Shown: positions 1 to 10,500 of the stretch, piece by piece
Layout: each line of letters starts with the position of its first letter
How positions within the stretch are numbered: position 1 is the first letter of the stretch
Source: CAWDMN01 sp963803155
GTDB lineage: Bacteria > Acidobacteriota > Terriglobia > Versatilivoradales > Versatilivoraceae
Assembly (NCBI GenBank): GCA_963803155.1
Contig: CAWDMN010000059.1
Span: 124,001 to 188,000 of the forward strand
Direction: 5' to 3'
Length of the DNA stretch: 64,000 nucleotides
The notes under the pieces: model-generated
What the model was told of the DNA's origin: nothing
Seen by the model: the letters and a program-made list of their open reading frames with translations, nothing else
Database searches by the model: none
Program-made: the position numbers and the translations under genes

Positions 1-47
1 GGAAATCGCGACGAGATAGGCGAAATTGTTTCCGGTGCATATCAATC

Positions 48-1748
48 CTATTTCTTTCCTAGCGATCGTTGATATAGCTGTGGAAGTTGATCGGGACGGA
101 CGACAACATATTCAGATCCAAGCCCTTTCACGATGTTCTCTGCCATATCCAAACTGGTTAGCCAGTTCGCCAAAAAAACATGTAAAAATACTGGCCGCTG
201 CGAGGGGGTCCAGCGCCGGATCTCATTAATCATGTAATATTCCGCATCCCTTCTGGCTGAAGGAGTAAACGTGAATGGACCGGGAGGACGATCAATGGCT
301 CGAAATACCGGTTTGCCCTCCACGACCGTCAGCAGATTCTCCTTCGTGGTGGAATGGCTTCGTCCGTAATTGGCAAATATCCCTTGAATGCCGGGAGTTC
401 GAGCCCACCGGGCCAAACTCTCCGGGCGCATTTCCGAGTAGGTCGACATTACCGTCGCATCCAATCGTGCCTGGTAAAGAGCAGAGAGGCGAACATATTC
501 AATACAGATTTTTTCTCGTTCCTCAGGCGAATAATTCTCCGCGTAATCATCTTCATGGATATACCCCATACCGGTTAAAGCCATCAGAAAACAATCCCCC
601 GGCCTGGCTTTTTTGTAATAATAGTCAAGAATGTCAGGGTGCAAATCAAAGGCCGTTGGTCCAATCTGCCAACCGATGGGGACAGAGCCATGCTTTGGGT
701 CGTCGAAAAGTTTCCGATAATAATGACGATGGAAATTCAATCCATCGCCATCCGATCGAATAAACGCCAAGTATGCCTTCGATGAATCCAACTGCACTGC
801 CGGCAGAGGTTGCTTGAGAATGGCGGTAGTGCCGGAGTGAACCGACAGGTTGCCCACCGTGGGGGAATAGGCATCAAATGCTGTACAAGCCGTGTACTTG
901 GCGCATTGGCTGGCCAGCCGCACTCCCGGTGTCTCGCCGATTCCTCCTGTCTTGTCGCCGCTGGTGGGCCAGCCCAGGCAAGGGATATTGGGAGGCCACT
1001 CCATCAGGATCTCACGAGCAAATTTGAATTCCTCTTCTGATGCAGCCTTAGGATTTCTCTCCTCGTCTTGTGGGCCGGAAATCCAAAGAATGGGAATCTT
1101 GAATTCGACCAGATAATCCCGCAGAGCGGCTTCTTGAGGAGCCAGAATGGCAATAGCCTGGCGGAAAACCTGACTTTTATATTTTCGATAGAACCAACGA
1201 TAGGCATCAAGGTCTTTCTTCCACTGAAAGCTCCTAAGATCCAATCCCAGCGTGCTGGAATCTGGAATCACTCCCATGGAGAGATTGAATTGATCGGCGT
1301 TGCCGGGTGCCGCCACTAATCCATTGTGAATGGCGGCAAGCATGGTCGCCACATTGATGGTGGCGGGGACGGCAGGATCAAAGACAAACATCTGGGTGAC
1401 AAAGGGAAGGAAACGTTCAAATACTTCCCCAATTTCAAGCCACACAACCTTTTCAACATCCCCGCGGGCCTGCAGCCATTCCAACCAGAGTTCATCGTAC
1501 CGGTCGTGAACCAGGTAGAGTTGAGGTTGAAGGCGGTTCACTAATCCCTGCAGGCATGAGAGAGTGAGTCGCATTTCCGCGGCATATGAGGTGAGATCAC
1601 CCGCTCGGAAGGCAAAAAGCGTGCGAGACGGCGGTCGGGACTTTGGACAAACGTGGAACTCTTCGGCAGACTGGCTGTTTCCTTCGCGCGACAACCAGAT
1701 AGCGGCGGAAGCTACAAGAGAACTCTGCATGAAATGTCGTCGGTTCAT
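48..1748 (-). CDS. Tat-exported GxGYxYP-type putative glycoside hydrolase
   Basis: Predicted exported carbohydrate-active protein of about 566 residues. The open frame extends upstream, but the ATG at 1748 begins MNRRHFMQSS, a twin-arginine-type signal followed by a short hydrophobic stretch, so I place the start there. About residue 393 the motif GMGYIHEDDY resembles the signature of the GxGYxYP putative glycoside hydrolase family (N- and C-terminal domains PF16216/PF14323), and the length fits that family. The substrate is unknown. It is the last gene of a minus-strand group of secreted proteins and a sulfatase-like lipoprotein, which suggests polysaccharide breakdown. A palindromic element (1874-2091) separates it from the next gene upstream. 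Family call is from motif recognition only; catalytic residues were not identified. Confidence 0.7.
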   Translation of the reverse strand: MNRRHFMQSSLVASAAIWLSREGNSQSAEEFHVCPKSRPPSRTLFAFRAGDLTSYAAEMRLTLSCLQGLVNRLQPQLYLVHDRYDELWLEWLQARGDVEKVVWLEIGEVFERFLPFVTQMFVFDPAVPATINVATMLAAIHNGLVAAPGNADQFNLSMGVIPDSSTLGLDLRSFQWKKDLDAYRWFYRKYKSQVFRQAIAILAPQEAALRDYLVEFKIPILWISGPQDEERNPKAASEEEFKFAREILMEWPPNIPCLGWPTSGDKTGGIGETPGVRLASQCAKYTACTAFDAYSPTVGNLSVHSGTTAILKQPLPAVQLDSSKAYLAFIRSDGDGLNFHRHYYRKLFDDPKHGSVPIGWQIGPTAFDLHPDILDYYYKKARPGDCFLMALTGMGYIHEDDYAENYSPEEREKICIEYVRLSALYQARLDATVMSTYSEMRPESLARWARTPGIQGIFANYGRSHSTTKENLLTVVEGKPVFRAIDRPPGPFTFTPSARRDAEYYMINEIRRWTPSQRPVFLHVFLANWLTSLDMAENIVKGLGSEYVVVRPDQLPQLYQRSLGKK

Positions 1749-1873
1749 CTGAATTCCGATCATAATAAGAATGGGTTTCCCCCCGCTCATGTGGAGGGTC
1801 CAGGGTTGAAGAAAATTCTTCTTAGGCCGTCGGCAGAATTTATCGAATATCGTCTTTTCCAACTTAGACCTCG

Positions 1874-2091
1874 TAAATAAAATACCGGTTCAAAATTCCC
1901 CTCCTCGGACGAGGTTGTTAAATCCGTCCTGGCGGAAGGGGTGGCCGAGACAAAGTCGAGGCCGGGGTGGTGCGAAGGCTGCCGATTCCCGCCAGTCAAA
2001 AACCTCAGACCACCCCTGACGCGTCCTGACGGCCGCGTCTTTCCCCTCCTTGGCTAAGGAGGGGAACTTAGTTGTACCGGTAATTTATTTA
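1874..2091. repeat. Palindromic element R1, copy 1 (MITE-like)
   Basis: A 218-bp element bounded by 16-bp terminal inverted repeats with one mismatch: TAAATAAAATACCGGT at 1874-1889 and ACCGGTAATTTATTTA at 2076-2091. Inside are further self-complementary stretches such as CCCCTCCTTGGCTAAGGAGGGG. Diverged copies occur at 3264-3459 and about 40331-40525. Relative to copy 2 this copy has about 22 extra bases near the left end. It carries no transposase, so it is a non-autonomous element. It lies between two minus-strand genes and may affect readthrough. Confidence 0.8.
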
Positions 2092-2126
2092 CGATTCCTT
2101 AAGATAGTTTATCTAAGCGTGAGACT

Positions 2127-3542
2127 TTATTTCCCTTTCCCCCCCGATGGAACGAAAGTGATCTCCCTAGTGGAATAGCCCGCCATGAAAAACCGCCCGT
2201 TTTGCCCCAGCCGTTTGTCCGTTTCCCCCTTGGCGGTTCCGATGACTTGTGGATACCAGCCATTTTCCATCTTGGTTTTGGAAAGATTGGCCCCCATCAT
2301 GGCACGCTGAATGGCTTCCCGATTCAAAACCATGACAGGCCGGCTCCAACCGGCAGGATTATCGAGTCGAGGATTATAGCTGACATAAATCCCATCCGCG
2401 TTGAGACGCGTATCCACCGCGTGATTGAGCAGCATGACGTATTGATTGAGGAAGGTGTTCCAATGAATGGCGGGACCCCAGAACATCGCGCCGTCTTTTC
2501 TGTGGTAGTCAATTTCCGCTGGAAAGACGGGGGTAACATGACCCCAAATTCCCGGCTCATCCCATCGGCCCTGATGCCACTTCATGACTTTTCCCGAGGG
2601 ATTGTTTCGATCCTCAAATTTCATCCGGGCCGCCCAAATTCCCTGTTCTTCGAATTGGGAATCGTAACTGGTGCCGTAAAAATAAAAAAATTCCCTTTTT
2701 TCATCGAGGACAAACACGAAATCTCCCGTCCCACCTGCATCCCACGGACTTTCCGTGTCGCAGCGGAGGGCGCAACGTTTGGCTTCTATGATAAAGCCCA
2801 GTTCTTCCCAAATCTTGCCATTGTCTGTGGACCGCAGCCAACCGATCCGCGGCATGGTAGGTAGATGTTTATTGGAAAAGCAGACGGCATCAGGTTCATA
2901 ATGGTAGGCACCGTATAGAATACCGGTCTCTTCATCCTTCCAGGTCGATTCAATCCAAATCGACAGGTTATCGTTGACTCCGCCCAGTTGGGTGGTGACA
3001 TGGTTCTCTAAATGAAAAAGATCCGGTCCGGAACTGCGCCAGGGATGAGAATAGGAATTGAAGACATAGAGGGTGTCTCCATCCCAATGAACCGGGCTGT
3101 TGCAATCCGACTCATGAGGTAGATTGCGCTCCGGAACTGCAACTCCCGGCATTTGTAATGGGGGCGCCTCTTTCAAGGTTACAGAAGGGAGTAGAAGGTT
3201 CTGCGATTTAAGAATTGATGGCGTACACACACAAACGAGAAGAAGAATGAAGAAAAGGCCTCGGAAATAAAATACCGGTTCAAAATTCCCCTCCTCGGAT
3301 GAGGAGGGGTGGCCGAGACGAAGTCGAGGCCGGGGTGGTGCGAAGGCTGCCACTTCCCGCCAGTCAAAAACCTCAGACCACCCCTGACGCGGCCTGGCGG
3401 CCGCGTCTTTCCCCTCCTTGGCTAAGGAGGGGAACTTCGTTGTATCGGCAATTTGCTTACGATGCCAAAGGGATGAAAACGCAATCAGAACATTTTGTCT
3501 CTTCGCCACTATACAAGATGAGGTTTTGCGCAGATTGTTCAT
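2127..3542 (-). CDS. Secreted propeller-like protein with R1 element inside its N-terminus
   Basis: About 471 residues; paralogue of the next gene upstream (3722-4975). Both share the block LQMPGV-VPER, then HWDGDTLY, HPWR-SGPDLFHL, a FYFYGTSYD box, EEQG and a C-terminal GRFFMAG-like motif. The pattern of repeated aromatic and Asp residues suggests a five-bladed propeller of the GH43/GH32/BNR type, but I do not recognise a named family. The mature part begins about codon 105. The repeat element at 3264-3459 lies between the ATG at 3542 and the hydrophobic signal segment, and stays open in this frame, adding about 65 foreign residues. Export of the product as it stands is doubtful; a non-ATG start after the element is possible but has no clear ribosome-binding site. 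Confidence 0.6.
   Translation of the reverse strand: MNNLRKTSSCIVAKRQNVLIAFSSLWHRKQIADTTKFPSLAKEGKDAAARPRQGWSEVFDWREVAAFAPPRPRLRLGHPSSSEEGNFEPVFYFRGLFFILLLVCVCTPSILKSQNLLLPSVTLKEAPPLQMPGVAVPERNLPHESDCNSPVHWDGDTLYVFNSYSHPWRSSGPDLFHLENHVTTQLGGVNDNLSIWIESTWKDEETGILYGAYHYEPDAVCFSNKHLPTMPRIGWLRSTDNGKIWEELGFIIEAKRCALRCDTESPWDAGGTGDFVFVLDEKREFFYFYGTSYDSQFEEQGIWAARMKFEDRNNPSGKVMKWHQGRWDEPGIWGHVTPVFPAEIDYHRKDGAMFWGPAIHWNTFLNQYVMLLNHAVDTRLNADGIYVSYNPRLDNPAGWSRPVMVLNREAIQRAMMGANLSKTKMENGWYPQVIGTAKGETDKRLGQNGRFFMAGYSTREITFVPSGGKGK
3264..3459. repeat. Palindromic element R1, copy 2, inside a coding region
   Basis: A 196-bp copy of R1. The left terminus GAAATAAAATACCGGT (3264-3279) matches copy 1 except for the first base; the right terminus (3444-3459) is more diverged. 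It lies in the signal-peptide-coding part of the propeller-like gene on the minus strand and is open in that gene's frame. Confidence 0.75.
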
Positions 3543-3570
3543 GTAATTTGGCTCCACGGATTCGCTCTAA

Positions 3571-3722
3571 GAGGGTGTTTAAAAAGTAGCTTTTCTCTCG
3601 GGAATTGGTAGGGACGGCTCGCCGAGCCGTCCGTCTATGATTTGCGTAGAAGGCAATGCACAGACGGCTCTTTCGGCGAAAGAGCCCTACCTTATTCCAA
3701 AGTATACTTTTTAAACACCCTC
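3571..3722. mobile_element. MITE1: 152-bp element with 18-bp perfect inverted ends
   Basis: Terminal inverted repeats GAGGGTGTTTAAAAAGTA (3571-3588) and TACTTTTTAAACACCCTC (3705-3722) are perfect. They are flanked by a direct TAA duplication (3568-3570 and 3723-3725). End sequences of this type and TNA duplications are known from IS5-family elements (IS427/IS1031-like groups); the family call is inference. The interior holds two more hairpins (GACGGCTCGCCGAGCCGTC and GGCTCTTTCGGCGAAAGAGCC). No coding capacity. The right end falls on the stop codon of the gene at 3722-4975 and preserves it. Confidence 0.85.
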
Positions 3723-4975
3723 TAAGGTTTTACCTTCTCGCCCGGTTTTAAAAAAGTCACCTCGAGACGGGACATCCCAGTCATAAACAACCTCCCCGTC
3801 CGGCCGCAGATTGTGTCGGTTTCGCCTTTATTCGTCCCGACGATTTGAGGATACCAGCCACTGGATATTGTGTCGGCCACCACGGTTCCTTCGGGCAGGG
3901 CCCTCAGTTCGCCATAATATACCCCAGGAGGAACCTGAAGGACTCCATTGGCAACCGAACCGAAAGCCTGGGCCTTCAAAATGCCGGCCCGATCCAATAT
4001 CATTTTAGGCTCGCTCCAACCTTGGGGATCGCTCACATCCGGATTAAAACTGATGTAAATTCCATCTTCCGTCAACTTAGTATCAATGGCATGGTTCAAA
4101 ACCATGACATACATATTTAGGTAATTGTTCCAATGGATGGCGGGCCCCCAAAACATGCACCCATCCAGGTGAGTGTAGTCACGTTGAGCTGGAAAAACCG
4201 GAGAAACATGCCCCCACAACCCGGGCTCATCCCAGTCTCCCCGGTGCCATTTTTTTGCTTTGCCGGCCGGAGAACCGCGGTCAGCGTAGCGCATACGCGC
4301 CGCAAAAACCCCCTGCTCTTCAAATCTTGGATCATAGCTCGTGCCATAAAAATAAAAGTACTCGCGCTTTTGGTCCGCTATAAAAGAGAAATCACCAGTG
4401 CCTCCGGAGTCCCAGGGACTTTTGGTTTGACAGTTGATCGCACACGGATCGGCGGAAATAATGAAACCCAAATCCTCCCAGGTGGCGCCATTGTCACGCG
4501 AACGCATCCAGATGATTTTTGGCGCCGTGGGCGGATGCAAATTGCCGAAGCAGGTGGTGGTGGGTTCATGATGAAAGGCTCCGTACAGAGTTCCATCCTC
4601 ATCTTTATAGGTGCTCTCCACCCAGATCTGGAGCTTATCGTTCAATTCTCCCAGACGGGCTGACACTCGATCGCTTAGATGAAAAAGGTCCGGTCCGGAG
4701 GTCCTCCAGGGATGCCCGTAATTATTAAATAAATAGAGCGTATCCCCGTCCCAATGCAGAGGATTGTTGGAGTCTGCTTCATGAAGCAAACTGCGCTCGG
4801 GAACTTCCACCCCGGGCATCTGAAGGAAGGGCGCTTCCCTCAAAACAACGGAAGGGAGTGAGTCGATTGCTTGCTTTGGAGGACCGGCCACCATTGAATC
4901 TCGGATTACCGCCATCGCTAGGATTCCAATAATTGAATGCTTGATGGCGCCAAGCAAAACCGGTTTCAAGTTCAT
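3722..4975 (-). CDS. Secreted propeller-like protein (paralogue pair)
   Basis: A 417-residue protein with a 30-residue N-terminal signal (MNLKPVLLGAIKHSIIGILA...), then the shared motifs of the pair: LQMPGVEVPER, HWDGDTLYLF, HPWRTSGPDLFHL, FYFYGTSYDPRFEEQG and a C-terminal GRLFMTG. Compared with its neighbour it has an insertion of about 25 residues near residue 335 (around GVYYGELRALPEG). Function unknown; the repeating aromatic/Asp pattern fits a glycosidase-like or lectin-like propeller. The start has a correctly placed hydrophobic signal, so it is secure. The TAG stop (3722-3724) is formed by the last base of MITE1 plus the duplicated target; before insertion the same TAG would have been present. 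Confidence 0.7.
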   Translation of the reverse strand: MNLKPVLLGAIKHSIIGILAMAVIRDSMVAGPPKQAIDSLPSVVLREAPFLQMPGVEVPERSLLHEADSNNPLHWDGDTLYLFNNYGHPWRTSGPDLFHLSDRVSARLGELNDKLQIWVESTYKDEDGTLYGAFHHEPTTTCFGNLHPPTAPKIIWMRSRDNGATWEDLGFIISADPCAINCQTKSPWDSGGTGDFSFIADQKREYFYFYGTSYDPRFEEQGVFAARMRYADRGSPAGKAKKWHRGDWDEPGLWGHVSPVFPAQRDYTHLDGCMFWGPAIHWNNYLNMYVMVLNHAIDTKLTEDGIYISFNPDVSDPQGWSEPKMILDRAGILKAQAFGSVANGVLQVPPGVYYGELRALPEGTVVADTISSGWYPQIVGTNKGETDTICGRTGRLFMTGMSRLEVTFLKPGEKVKP

Positions 4976-5151
4976 ATGGGCTCCTGATTCATTCCTGCTG
5001 ATTTGGGTCCCCTCAAATCGAAGCTACCGAGGAGGCGTGGACCAAAAGATCTAATAAAATGCCAAGACATAGTCAAAAGCCCGTCCAAGGAACCTCCGAT
5101 CAAAGAGGCCCCACTTGGCGATGCAAACTCCAGGTGTCCGCAATCATCAAA

Positions 5152-7233
5152 CTACGATTTCCTTTCCAGATCGGTGATGGCTTTCTTCACTTTCCGGATA
5201 ATATCCCGGCTCTCCATACCGCGCGTTTTTTCTAAGAACTTGCGATAACAGGAGACTGCCTCTGAGGCTTGGCCAGCTTCCTCATTCAAAATTCCCAAAT
5301 TCATGTACGCTTGGGCAAAATCAGGGTCGCCCTGGACCGCCTTTTCAAAATAGCGGCGCGCCATTTGCTTCTGACCCTGTTGGACCGATAGAACTCCCGA
5401 CAAATTGTTTGCCACTGCATGATCTGGCTTTTGTCCTAAAATCGTCCGTAGAACTCGCTGGCAGTCCGCCGTTCGAGCGAGTTCCAGATAAATAGTGGCC
5501 AAATTTCCAAGGTTCCCCAAATCCAGAGGGTTTTGCAGCGCCGCTTCCTCCATTGATTCCATGGCATGCAGCTTGTCACCCAATTGCATGTAGACTGTTC
5601 CCAATTCGGCATGCGTCTGATCGTTGTCCGCGCCTCGCTGAATGGCTTGCTGGTAAAGCTGAATCGCGCGTTTCAGCTGTCCGGCCTGCTGCAAGCAAAA
5701 CCCCATTTGCCGATAGATCAGGGGATTCGTCGAATCTTCCCGCAGGCTTTCTTCCAAAATTATTGTGGCTTCGCGGAAACGGTTCTGAACCATCAAGAGA
5801 TCAGCCTTTCCAATTCGCGCCAAAATGTGAATTCGATCCTTGGGATCGGAGCCAGAGAAGTCCAATTCTATTCGCCGCGGAGTTCCAGCGCTTGCGTATC
5901 CTAGTGACTGAAGTTGGCGGCGTTTTTCGTCAGAGCTAGCTTGAATTTCCAAATGCTCGGTCCCATTCGCGTTGTCCGCGGCTTCCCGCATTTTTTGGCG
6001 AAGTTCCCTCACCGGGCTTGGAAATTGAGCAACAACATTTTTGGTTTCCCCGGCATCATCGCTTATTTTATAAAGTTCCGGTTTCGGGGCATCGATCAGT
6101 TTCCAATCCTTAGTGCGCAAGCCGCGCAGCTCCGACCAGCCAAGATGCGTCTTCGGATAGATCGTTTCCATGTAACTGAATTGGGCGGCAAAGGATCTGC
6201 CCTCCAGTATCGCAGGCAAAACCGAGAGACCTTGGATTTTTCTGTCCTGAGATAATCCCAGATATTCCAAAATTGTCGGCATCACATCGATGGTTCTAAC
6301 CTGATCGTCAATCACACGATGGCCGGGGAGTCCAGGTCCCGCCATTACCCAAGGTATGTGCATGGTTGAATCGTAGAGAAAGACACCATGTGTAGATTCA
6401 CCATGTTCTCCCAGACTCTCCCCATGATCGGAAAGAAGGGCGACCAAAGTCGTCTTCTCCAATCCCAAGCGAGTCAACCCATTCAGCAACTCACCAATCT
6501 GTGCATCCACATAGGCCACTTCGCCGGCGTAAACATCATTGGCGTATCGCGAGCGATATGGCTCCGGAGGGTTGTAAGGGAAATGTGGATCGAAGTAGTG
6601 AGCCCACAGAAAAAAACGTTGGGAGGACTCCGCCCCCTTTTCCTTTGGAAGGCCGGTCAGCCATTCCAGGGCACGGCGTGTTACCACTTCCCCACGCAAT
6701 TCGGCTACTTCTCCTTGCGACTGGCTGTGTTGTGACGAGTCCTTCATATCGTCAAAATAGACATCAAATCCCTTGTTCAGGCCGCATCGACGATGGAGCA
6801 TGGCGGAACCGATCACCGCGGCAGTGTGGAATCCCGCCGACTTCACGCAACTGGCGAGTGTAGGAATCCGGTCATCCAACTTAAACCCCTCCAAGTCGCG
6901 AACCTTATGTTTACTAGGATATGTTCCCGTCATGATGGAGGCATGGGATGGAGGAGTCAGCGGGACTTGCGCGAAGGCTTGATTAAATCGCACACCGCTC
7001 GCGGCAAGTCGGTCGATCCAGGGAGTAGCTGCCCTGGCCTTTCCGTAACAAGTCAAGTAATCGGGGCGAAGTGTATCAATCGTGATCAACAGCACATTCA
7101 CGCCGGTTGAGATTCGTTTCGGGTTTTGGCTTTCCCTCTGATGGGATTTAGGCTGGCAAGCAGCCAAAAACAAGAACGCTACTGTAAATAGCAAGCCACC
7201 TCCCCATTTACTTAAGCAAATTCCGGTCCGCAT
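5152..7233 (-). CDS. Sulfatase-like (alkaline phosphatase superfamily) lipoprotein with TPR repeats
   Basis: About 693 residues from the ATG at 7233. This start gives a compact lipoprotein signal ending in the lipobox LAAC; the longer frame to 7314 only adds a hydrophilic stretch. The first 350 residues are a sulfatase-type domain: metal-binding ITIDTLRPDYL, then TPPSHASIMTG where sulfatases carry C/S-x-P-S-R, and the second metal site SDHGESLGEHGESTHG. The usual Cys/Ser that becomes formylglycine is Thr and the Arg is His, so ordinary sulfatase chemistry is doubtful. Thr nucleophiles are known in related phosphotransferases and phosphodiesterases. The last 230 residues carry about six TPR units. 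This domain pairing is frequent in Acidobacteriota. Probably anchored facing the periplasm or outside. Confidence 0.85.
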   Translation of the reverse strand: MRTGICLSKWGGGLLFTVAFLFLAACQPKSHQRESQNPKRISTGVNVLLITIDTLRPDYLTCYGKARAATPWIDRLAASGVRFNQAFAQVPLTPPSHASIMTGTYPSKHKVRDLEGFKLDDRIPTLASCVKSAGFHTAAVIGSAMLHRRCGLNKGFDVYFDDMKDSSQHSQSQGEVAELRGEVVTRRALEWLTGLPKEKGAESSQRFFLWAHYFDPHFPYNPPEPYRSRYANDVYAGEVAYVDAQIGELLNGLTRLGLEKTTLVALLSDHGESLGEHGESTHGVFLYDSTMHIPWVMAGPGLPGHRVIDDQVRTIDVMPTILEYLGLSQDRKIQGLSVLPAILEGRSFAAQFSYMETIYPKTHLGWSELRGLRTKDWKLIDAPKPELYKISDDAGETKNVVAQFPSPVRELRQKMREAADNANGTEHLEIQASSDEKRRQLQSLGYASAGTPRRIELDFSGSDPKDRIHILARIGKADLLMVQNRFREATIILEESLREDSTNPLIYRQMGFCLQQAGQLKRAIQLYQQAIQRGADNDQTHAELGTVYMQLGDKLHAMESMEEAALQNPLDLGNLGNLATIYLELARTADCQRVLRTILGQKPDHAVANNLSGVLSVQQGQKQMARRYFEKAVQGDPDFAQAYMNLGILNEEAGQASEAVSCYRKFLEKTRGMESRDIIRKVKKAITDLERKS

Positions 7234-7522
7234 GCTAGGAACACTGCAGGATGCCCCCGAAAGCATTGATCTCATATAGCGGCTCGAAATTCTGTAGCTC
7301 GATTCTTCACTCATGGCGGAAACGATGATCCGGTGTGCGGTAGCAACTTATGTGCTAGACAGATTTCTCCCCCATTTTAACGCTTCCATGAAGATAGGAG
7401 GGAAAATTTAGAAAGGGGCCGGCCCCGACCTCCTCAAAAGGACGGGGATTAAGGCCGGCACATTTATTCAGAATGGGAATAAGTCCATAAATCAGCTATT
7501 CGTCAAAATCACAAAAGGCTCG

Positions 7523-10500
7523 TCACCACTGAAACTTGACGGAAAATTGCATGCTTCTCGGATCGGTTTGCACATTAGTAATTCTGCCAAACTCGCAATC
7601 AAAAATGTGCACAAGGTCAGTAGTCCCATCTGCTTTGGGTGGGAGGCACCAACGATTATCTGGGATGCCCAGATTTTGGTGGTTAAACGCGTTGAAGACA
7701 TCCCAGCGGAAATTAAATATCCGGCTCTCCGAGATTTTGAACGATTTGCCCAAAGACATATCCGCATTCCAGTACCCGGGAGTACGGCCGCCATTGGGCC
7801 TGATCCCCGCATTCCCCCACTGCCACCAGCTATCCACCTTATCATAGTCAACAGTAGTTCCGTCTGCATAAGTGCCGGTGGAGAGAGCAGTGACCAACGC
7901 ATCATCGATTCCATAAGGCGGAGTGAAGGCCGCGGGATTGTAATACTGCTGTTCCAATTGTTGCCGGGTCTTTCCAGAACGTCCCGCACTCGGATCTCCA
8001 ACCAAGTTTAAACGGTTAGTCCAAATGCCGCCCTGATAGTTATAGAACTGCCGGAAAAACATGGGGACTCCGCTTTGGGCATTCCAATTCTGAGTCCACT
8101 TCCAACCTCCAAAAATCGCGTTAGCCAGGCCTTTTCCATTGATGAATCGTTTTCCCTGTCCGAATGGCAACTCATAAGTCACGGCAACATTAAACACCTG
8201 AGGAGTATCATCCGGTGACAAGCTGTAGCCGCTGCGCCGATTACTAGGATCATTGGACCAAGTGTGCGTGCTGCCATCGGCCACACCGCCCCCTGCTGCT
8301 CCAGGAATGTAGGCGATTCTTCCCACGCCTTTGCCAATCGTCGTGGGGCCTGTGCTGTTGGCTACCATTGCTCCTAGTCCGGCACTGACAATATTCTTGG
8401 AGATCGTGTATGCGACCAAAAAATTGAGGCCGTGCGTGGGCCGTTTCTCAATCCTGAATTGGGCGGAATGGTATTTGTTCGTTCCATCTGGCCAAAGTAA
8501 TGGAGAAATACCGTAATATTGAGGATAGGGAGTCAAGGTCAACCATCCGGGACATTGAGATTTTCCGGTTGCCGAATCCGTTCCGCACCAGCCGTAAATT
8601 TTATCCAACGAGGGATCTCCCGGCACAGCTCCATACATCTGGCTTCGAAGGCTTTGCCAGGTTTTGGTTGGAGCCACGTCGATGTTTTCCAATTCATCTC
8701 CGAAAAGATGCGTCCCATGACTACCCGCATAACCAGCGCTGATCATCATGTTGCCGGGCAGTTCCCGTTGCAGGAAGAAACTCCATTGTTGCACGGCTGG
8801 ATCATGAGACGCCTTTAGAAATGGCATCATTTGACGGCCCAATAGCTGCGCTTGGTTCTTCTGGTTTTCCGCCAGATCTGGCACCGCAAGTGGCGCGGGT
8901 GCCCCTTGACTCAAAATGAATAATGGAGTGACACCGCTGGCATCCGTTCTTGGCACTTGCACAGGGAATGAAAAACCTGGAGTGCTAACAGCTCCAAGGC
9001 CTTGGCCAAAAAGAGCCGACATACTATTGCTGTAAACCATTCCGTATCCGCCACGGATCACCGTCTTCCCACTCCCGCCCGGAGACCAGGAGAAACCGAA
9101 GCGCGGCCCAAAGCTGTTCTTGTTGGCTGGGAAAAGATTGCGGTCGGGATGCATCGATGAACCCATATATTCCAGCCTTCCCTTAAATGCGGGTGCCTCA
9201 GGATTGGTTTCATCAAAATTGATATTGGCCAAAGCATTGTGTCTCTCGCGAATCCAGCCCATAACGTCGTAGCGCAATCCAATGCTAACGGTCAGGTTCG
9301 GTTTGATTCGGAATTCGTCTTGACCGTACGCTCCCCATTCATCGTTGGTCTGCCAGGGGGAATATTGAACACCGGTACTGGCGCCACCCTCATAAAGGGA
9401 TTGACCAACCCATCCCAACAAGAAGGTCGCCAAACCTGAGCCTCCTAAACCCGTAACAGGATCGGCCGTAGACCAACCATCAAAGTTAATGTTGTAACCA
9501 TAGGCGGCCTGGGAATTCCAAAGATTGTTTCGACGGAATGATAATCCTGTCTTCAAAGTGTGGCGTCCTATCACTTTGGTCAAATTGTCGCTTGCTGTGT
9601 ACGCCTGCTGACCTTGGACGGTGTTCTGCCACTGAGCAGGTCCTAAGGAGTAGTAGTTGTAACTATCGCCGAAATTGATGTTGGGCACGGGTTGGAGCGG
9701 ATCGAAGAGGTAAAAATTCAATCCTTTGACTTTCTGTTTTACGGTTTCAGTTTGCGTTACATCTTCAGAATTCGCTTTGGAGATCAAACTTTGACGTGAA
9801 AATGAAAAACGGGCTTCATTGATTATGGTGGAGCCAATAGTCGACGTCAGACCAATGATCGCCAACTGGTTTTTCGTATCATAGGGTTGAGCCCCAGCTA
9901 CCCCCGTATTCAGCGGCGCGGAAGGACCATTCCAAGGGTAGCGAAAATTGGTGTAATAGCTGGGATTGTACATCCAGGTGACAAATAACTTATTCTTATC
10001 ATTAATTACGTGATCAATCTTGGTCAAAATATTATGGGTGGTTAGACTGCTGCCCACCGGACCTAAGAAGTTATTGCATGTGTTGCCACAGAGACCTTGC
10101 TGCAGCGGATCCAAGTAATTTGGATTGGGATACGAATCCAGGTAAAACTTGGCCAAAGGATCAATCCGGTTTTCTGGGATAATAGGAGTGGCAAAGGGTT
10201 GCCGCTGAATGTATCCATTTGCATCGGGTCCGGAATTTGTGAAGGGATCGTAGAGACAATTGGTAACCCCATTGGCAGGATCACAAACCGAGGCTATGCG
10301 GGGATCGTGGGAAAAATCCCCGTGCCGCTCCGCGGGCAGAGGGACGGTGAGCAGACGGTTTTGGTTCTGGTGAAAGAAGGAGATGTCCCAGGAACCAAAA
10401 AAGAAGGTCCGATTCTTCCCGTTATATCCGGGTAAAATCACAGGACCGCCAATCGTGCCTCCCAGAACATTATAGTTGACGCGAGGACTCAATAAAGGAG

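Noticed and set aside
1787..1999. Small gene within R1 copy 1
   Set aside because: The frame is carried by the repeat element itself and recurs in other copies; no support for expression.
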